From positions 1 through 64,000 of the forward strand of contig JAQWPL010000027.1 in assembly GCA_029245395.1 (NCBI GenBank): DNA of 64,000 bases. The letters run 5' to 3'. The first letter of the stretch is position 1; the number at the start of each line of letters is the position of its first letter. The notes beneath the pieces are model-generated. The model was not told where the DNA came from and ran no database searches. It saw only the letters and a program-made list of their open reading frames with translations. Both the position numbers and the translations under genes were made by a program. The stretch comes from Gammaproteobacteria bacterium (GTDB taxonomy: Bacteria > Pseudomonadota > Gammaproteobacteria > Pseudomonadales > Pseudohongiellaceae). Positions 61,448 to 64,000 of this stretch are shown piece after piece.

Positions 61448-61921
61448 ATGACGCAGCGAAGACAGGTTTTGAAAGGAACAGGTGGCGCTATGATTGCCGC
61501 TTTACTGGCATCTTCAACCAACGCTCAGGACAATAAAATCGATGCCTCATTATCCGAAGAAGAAAAAGCCAATATTCGTCTGGTAGATAAATTCTGTTCC
61601 GCCTGGGAAGCCATGGACCTGCAACAGGTCACTGCGACAATGACCGAACAATGTATTTATCGTCAGTCCCAGGATACGCCCCCGGTAACAGGTCATCAGG
61701 GCGTAATCGATTTAATGCAGCCATGGATAGAAAGCTCTCATGCCATCACCTATGAAGTGCTGGAAACTTTTTCTCGAGGTCCGGTGGTGATAAATCGCCG
61801 CATTGATATTTATCACTCCGAAACCAATAATCTGGAATGGGAAGGTGTAGGTCTGTTTCTGATTGAAGATGGTTTGATTAGGGAGTGGCAGGACTTCACC
61901 ATGCGTATTGAGCGTGGTTAG
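61448..61921 (+). CDS. Exported NTF2-like protein with Tat-type signal
   Basis: A 157-aa protein. The N-terminus TQRRQVLKGTGGAMIAALLA is a twin-arginine-like signal ending near NAQD. The mature part is a limonene-epoxide hydrolase or SnoaL-like cone fold: VDKFCSAWEAMDLQQVTATM, TGHQGVIDLMQPWI and FLIEDGLIREWQDF. Export of an NTF2 fold by Tat would imply a folded enzyme in the periplasm. The substrate is unknown. Confidence 0.75.
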   Translation: MTQRRQVLKGTGGAMIAALLASSTNAQDNKIDASLSEEEKANIRLVDKFCSAWEAMDLQQVTATMTEQCIYRQSQDTPPVTGHQGVIDLMQPWIESSHAITYEVLETFSRGPVVINRRIDIYHSETNNLEWEGVGLFLIEDGLIREWQDFTMRIERG

Positions 61922-61929
61922 GTTTATTG

Positions 61930-62045
61930 TTCTTCGCGGCTGAAGCCACTCCTACATGGAACAGCAAATCTATGTAGGAGGTACTTTGCCTATATGGATG
62001 TAGGTAAGGGGCGTGAGCAGGAGCGGAAGCTTCAGTCCCGAAGAA
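61930..62045. repeat. REPIN-like palindrome
   Basis: Outer arms TTCTTCGCGGCTGAAGC (61930) and GCTTCAGTCCCGAAGAA (62029) are complementary except at two positions. An inner perfect 9-bp stem, CTCCTACAT / ATGTAGGAG, lies near the left arm. The core CGCGGCTGAAGCCACTCCTACA closely resembles Pseudomonas REP elements. The RAYT transposase at 39.9 kb is the kind of enzyme that spreads such palindromes. Confidence 0.75.
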
Positions 62046-62069
62046 AAAAGCGGCGTTCCTGACTATCCG

Positions 62070-63455
62070 CTACTCTGCATTTCCATCATTTAGAAGCATC
62101 AATGACTGCCCCTGAATCGACAGCTCTGGTAGCGCAGCGGCAAGCAGTTCTGTCCCTTCAGGTGTTACACCAGTTCCCCAGAGGTAAACAGTATCGAGTT
62201 CAGTTAGCCCGGACAAACTGCTCAGCCCGGCATCTGAAATTTGTGGATTGCCATAGAGGTTCAATAAATGCAGTGATGCAATTGACGACAATACTTCCAT
62301 CCCGGCATCACCAATACTATTATTACTCAGATTCAGTTTTCCCAGCACCGGAAAGCTAGCAAGCTCGACAAGCAGATCATTGCTTAAGCCAGAACTGGCC
62401 AGATTTATCTCAACAACAGAATCTCTGACCCCAGACAAGGCCAGTAACATTTCTCTGCTGACTGCCTGCCCTTTGGATAAAACACTCATGATTAAGCCAT
62501 TACTGTCCTGTGACAATGGTCTGATCTGCCAGCCCAGATTTAACAAGGACATCAGCGTGTCATTTGCTACAGGTGGATAGATAACCTGTAGCATTGGAGC
62601 ACTTTCCAGCCCCAACTCCAGGGCCAGTAATTGTGAAATTTCCTCAGTCGGGGAAATCTCAGCCACTGAAGTATCAACTGGTAAACCTGCATTGATCCAC
62701 CAGCGCACTATCTCTCTTTGGGACTCTGTTAACGGCGTTTTACCTTCTGCCGGCATGAAATCTTCATGATTCTCCGGCAGGGAAATTCTTGAGAACAGCT
62801 CACTGTTTTCAACGTCACCACTAACAACCGAGGCCCCTGATTTTCCACCGAGCAACAAGGTTTCCAGAGAACTCAGATTTAACTGACCACTTTGTTTGTC
62901 ATTATTATGACAACTGCTGCAGCGTGCCTGCAGCATGGGGTGCACAATGTCATACCAGGGATCAGCCAAAGCAATATCCAAGACTTCTGCACGCCGCGGT
63001 TCAAGCCCTGCCATACTGCGAATAGATTGCGGCGCATATTCAACCAGATAGGTGGAACCATGAGTCAGATTGCCACCGTAATGCCCTGTCATGGTGACCA
63101 GAAAAAGCAGCAGCAGGTTGCTGACAAGACGCACCTGTTTATATAGCGCCGGTAATTTTTCCGAAACGAACCACACCATCAAACAAAGCACGGCAACACT
63201 GATGCCGTAATTACGATGCGCACTGGCAGAAGGCCCTTCAAATCCGCCTTCAGAAAAATGCATCAGCCCAAGCAGCACTGTGAGCACCGCACTGATTGCA
63301 GTTGCCCCCCAGCACAGGGGAAGGGCATGCGCCAGATACTGATAGCGCGAACGCTGACTCAAAAAATCCAGTCCCACAGTTAACAGCAGCATACCAATAG
63401 GTAAATGCAGCGCCAGCACATGAAAGCGCCCAAGGAAAAATATCAGGTCGGTCAT
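62070..63455 (-). CDS. Membrane c-type cytochrome with leucine-rich repeats
   Basis: A 461-aa inner-membrane protein. Residues 1-150 hold about four helices of a DUF2231-like domain with conserved His (HVLALHLPIGMLLL, HYGGNLTHG). A Planctomycete-type cytochrome c region follows with CSSCH and MPAEGKTPL. The C-terminal third has leucine-rich repeats (LNLSNNSIGDAGMEVLSSI, LNLYGNPQISDAGL). Such proteins are usual in Planctomycetes beside DUF1501 genes, as here. The role is probably electron transfer to an unknown partner. Confidence 0.85.
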   Translation of the reverse strand: MTDLIFFLGRFHVLALHLPIGMLLLTVGLDFLSQRSRYQYLAHALPLCWGATAISAVLTVLLGLMHFSEGGFEGPSASAHRNYGISVAVLCLMVWFVSEKLPALYKQVRLVSNLLLLFLVTMTGHYGGNLTHGSTYLVEYAPQSIRSMAGLEPRRAEVLDIALADPWYDIVHPMLQARCSSCHNNDKQSGQLNLSSLETLLLGGKSGASVVSGDVENSELFSRISLPENHEDFMPAEGKTPLTESQREIVRWWINAGLPVDTSVAEISPTEEISQLLALELGLESAPMLQVIYPPVANDTLMSLLNLGWQIRPLSQDSNGLIMSVLSKGQAVSREMLLALSGVRDSVVEINLASSGLSNDLLVELASFPVLGKLNLSNNSIGDAGMEVLSSIASLHLLNLYGNPQISDAGLSSLSGLTELDTVYLWGTGVTPEGTELLAAALPELSIQGQSLMLLNDGNAE

Positions 63456-63471
63456 TTCTTCTTTTTCTTTT

Positions 63472-63600
63472 TTTTAACTTTTAACTTCCCGCCGAATATC
63501 GCTGCGCTCTTCCGGACTACACTCTTCCCACTTGTACCTTGTACTTTGTACCTTGTACCTTGTAACTTGTAACTTGTGACTTGTGACTTGTGACTAAAGT
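63472..63600. repeat. Heptamer arrays between the DUF1501 gene and the cytochrome gene
   Basis: At 63531-63593 nine 7-mers follow without a break: CTTGTAC x2, TTTGTAC, CTTGTAC, CTTGTAA x2, CTTGTGA x3, then CTAAAGT. A shorter pair TTTTAAC, TTTTAAC, TTCCCGC lies at 63472-63492. On the minus strand the long array starts 13 bases after the DUF1501 stop codon. Confidence 0.85.
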
Positions 63601-63606
63601 ATATTT

Positions 63607-64000
63607 TCAAGCCAGTATGTCCTGCACCACATGGCCTTCCACATCCGTCAATCGGAAGTCCCGCCCCTGAAACCGAAAGGTCAATTTTTCATGATCAATG
63701 CCCATCAAATGCATCAGGGTGGCATTAAAGTCATGTACATGAACCGGATCCTTAATCACGTTGTAACCAAATTCATCGGTTTCGCCATAACTAAAGCCCG
63801 GTTTTACCCCCGCTCCTGCCAACCAACTCGAAAAAGCGTAGGGATGATGATCGCGCCCGAAAATCGGATTGTTAATATCACCCTGAGAATACGGGGTACG
63901 CCCAAACTCACTGGTGAAAACCACCAAGGTATCTTCCAGCAAGCCACGTTGTTTTAAGTCCATAATCAGTGCAGCGATAGGTAGGTCCGCCGACTTCGCC
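63607..64000 (-). CDS. DUF1501 family protein, C-terminal part (cut by window edge)
   Basis: The last 130 residues of a DUF1501 (sulfatase-like fold) protein, open to the window edge. Recognisable blocks are [51 protein letters not shown] and [17 protein letters not shown]1501 proteins are exported and usually paired with cytochrome c/DUF1553 or DUF1549 proteins. Here the partner is the membrane cytochrome gene just downstream on the same strand. Confidence 0.88.
   Translation of the reverse strand, partial: AKSADLPIAALIMDLKQRGLLEDTLVVFTSEFGRTPYSQGDINNPIFGRDHHPYAFSSWLAGAGVKPGFSYGETDEFGYNVIKDPVHVHDFNATLMHLMGIDHEKLTFRFQGRDFRLTDVEGHVVQDILA

Noticed and set aside
63531-63593. CRISPR-like array
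   Set aside because: The units are 7 bp and contiguous with no spacers, and no cas genes are present.

Overview
The window looks like chromosome of a heterotrophic, probably marine, gammaproteobacterium. The evidence is a set of typical gammaproteobacterial housekeeping genes (FabY-type ketoacyl synthase, GreB, DinB, UmuC, PhaR, GabD, an HPF-type hibernation factor) and many secreted or outer-membrane proteins: PQQ dehydrogenases, DUF5916 barrels, DUF6152 proteins, Planctomycete-type cytochromes and a DUF1501 protein. The order cannot be fixed from sequence reading alone. No tRNA, rRNA or CRISPR array was seen.

Layout. 1-1 kb: a TesA-like esterase and the start of a gene leaving the window. 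1.1-10.8 kb: a plus-strand catabolic run (class I fumarase, PQQ-cytochrome dehydrogenase, two RraA/HMG-aldolase family proteins, a LigJ-like hydratase, a LigB-type extradiol dioxygenase, an MFS carrier) ending at a strong terminator. It resembles a protocatechuate/gallate 4,5-cleavage route that feeds pyruvate and oxaloacetate to the TCA cycle. 10.9-15 kb: a CPA2 antiporter pseudogene, a DUF6152 gene with its partner, and a frameshifted cyclase. 15.2-21.7 kb: housekeeping genes. 22.8-25.7 kb: a TlpA-DUF4266-DUF3570-ApbE operon. 25.7-38 kb: an SMP-30 protein, NTF2-like proteins, a CrtI-like oxidoreductase, a branched-chain-type ABC transporter with fused LivM-LivG, and a small SDR/CMD/HIBADH/lactonase cluster. 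38-42 kb: TolC, a RAYT transposase and UmuC. 42-50 kb: an envelope cluster with DUF6152, its partner family, a small secreted family and two tandem DUF5916 barrels. 50.5-54.7 kb: a second PQQ dehydrogenase, PhaR and GabD. 55-61.4 kb: a decayed stretch (NHL-repeat gene with an internal stop, pntB and photolyase both missing their 5' parts at a shared junction, a cryptochrome stub). 61.4-64 kb: an NTF2-like protein, a REPIN-like palindrome, a membrane cytochrome/LRR protein and DUF1501.

Most interesting items. (1) DUF6152 and an unnamed secreted 'WEGDT' family occur as neighbours twice and as one fused protein once, with a third small secreted family present in three copies. All DUF6152 proteins should mature to an N-terminal His-His and share a W-x-N-P-H motif, which suggests a metal-binding periplasmic system. 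(2) A complete tiny transcription unit at 33.35-33.61 kb has a consensus promoter, a near full-length Shine-Dalgarno sequence, a 33-codon ORF, an internal hairpin and a terminator. (3) Degenerate heptamer arrays lie in at least five intergenic sites, three of them right after stop codons. (4) Several genes are freshly broken, which points to recent genome decay or to assembly errors.
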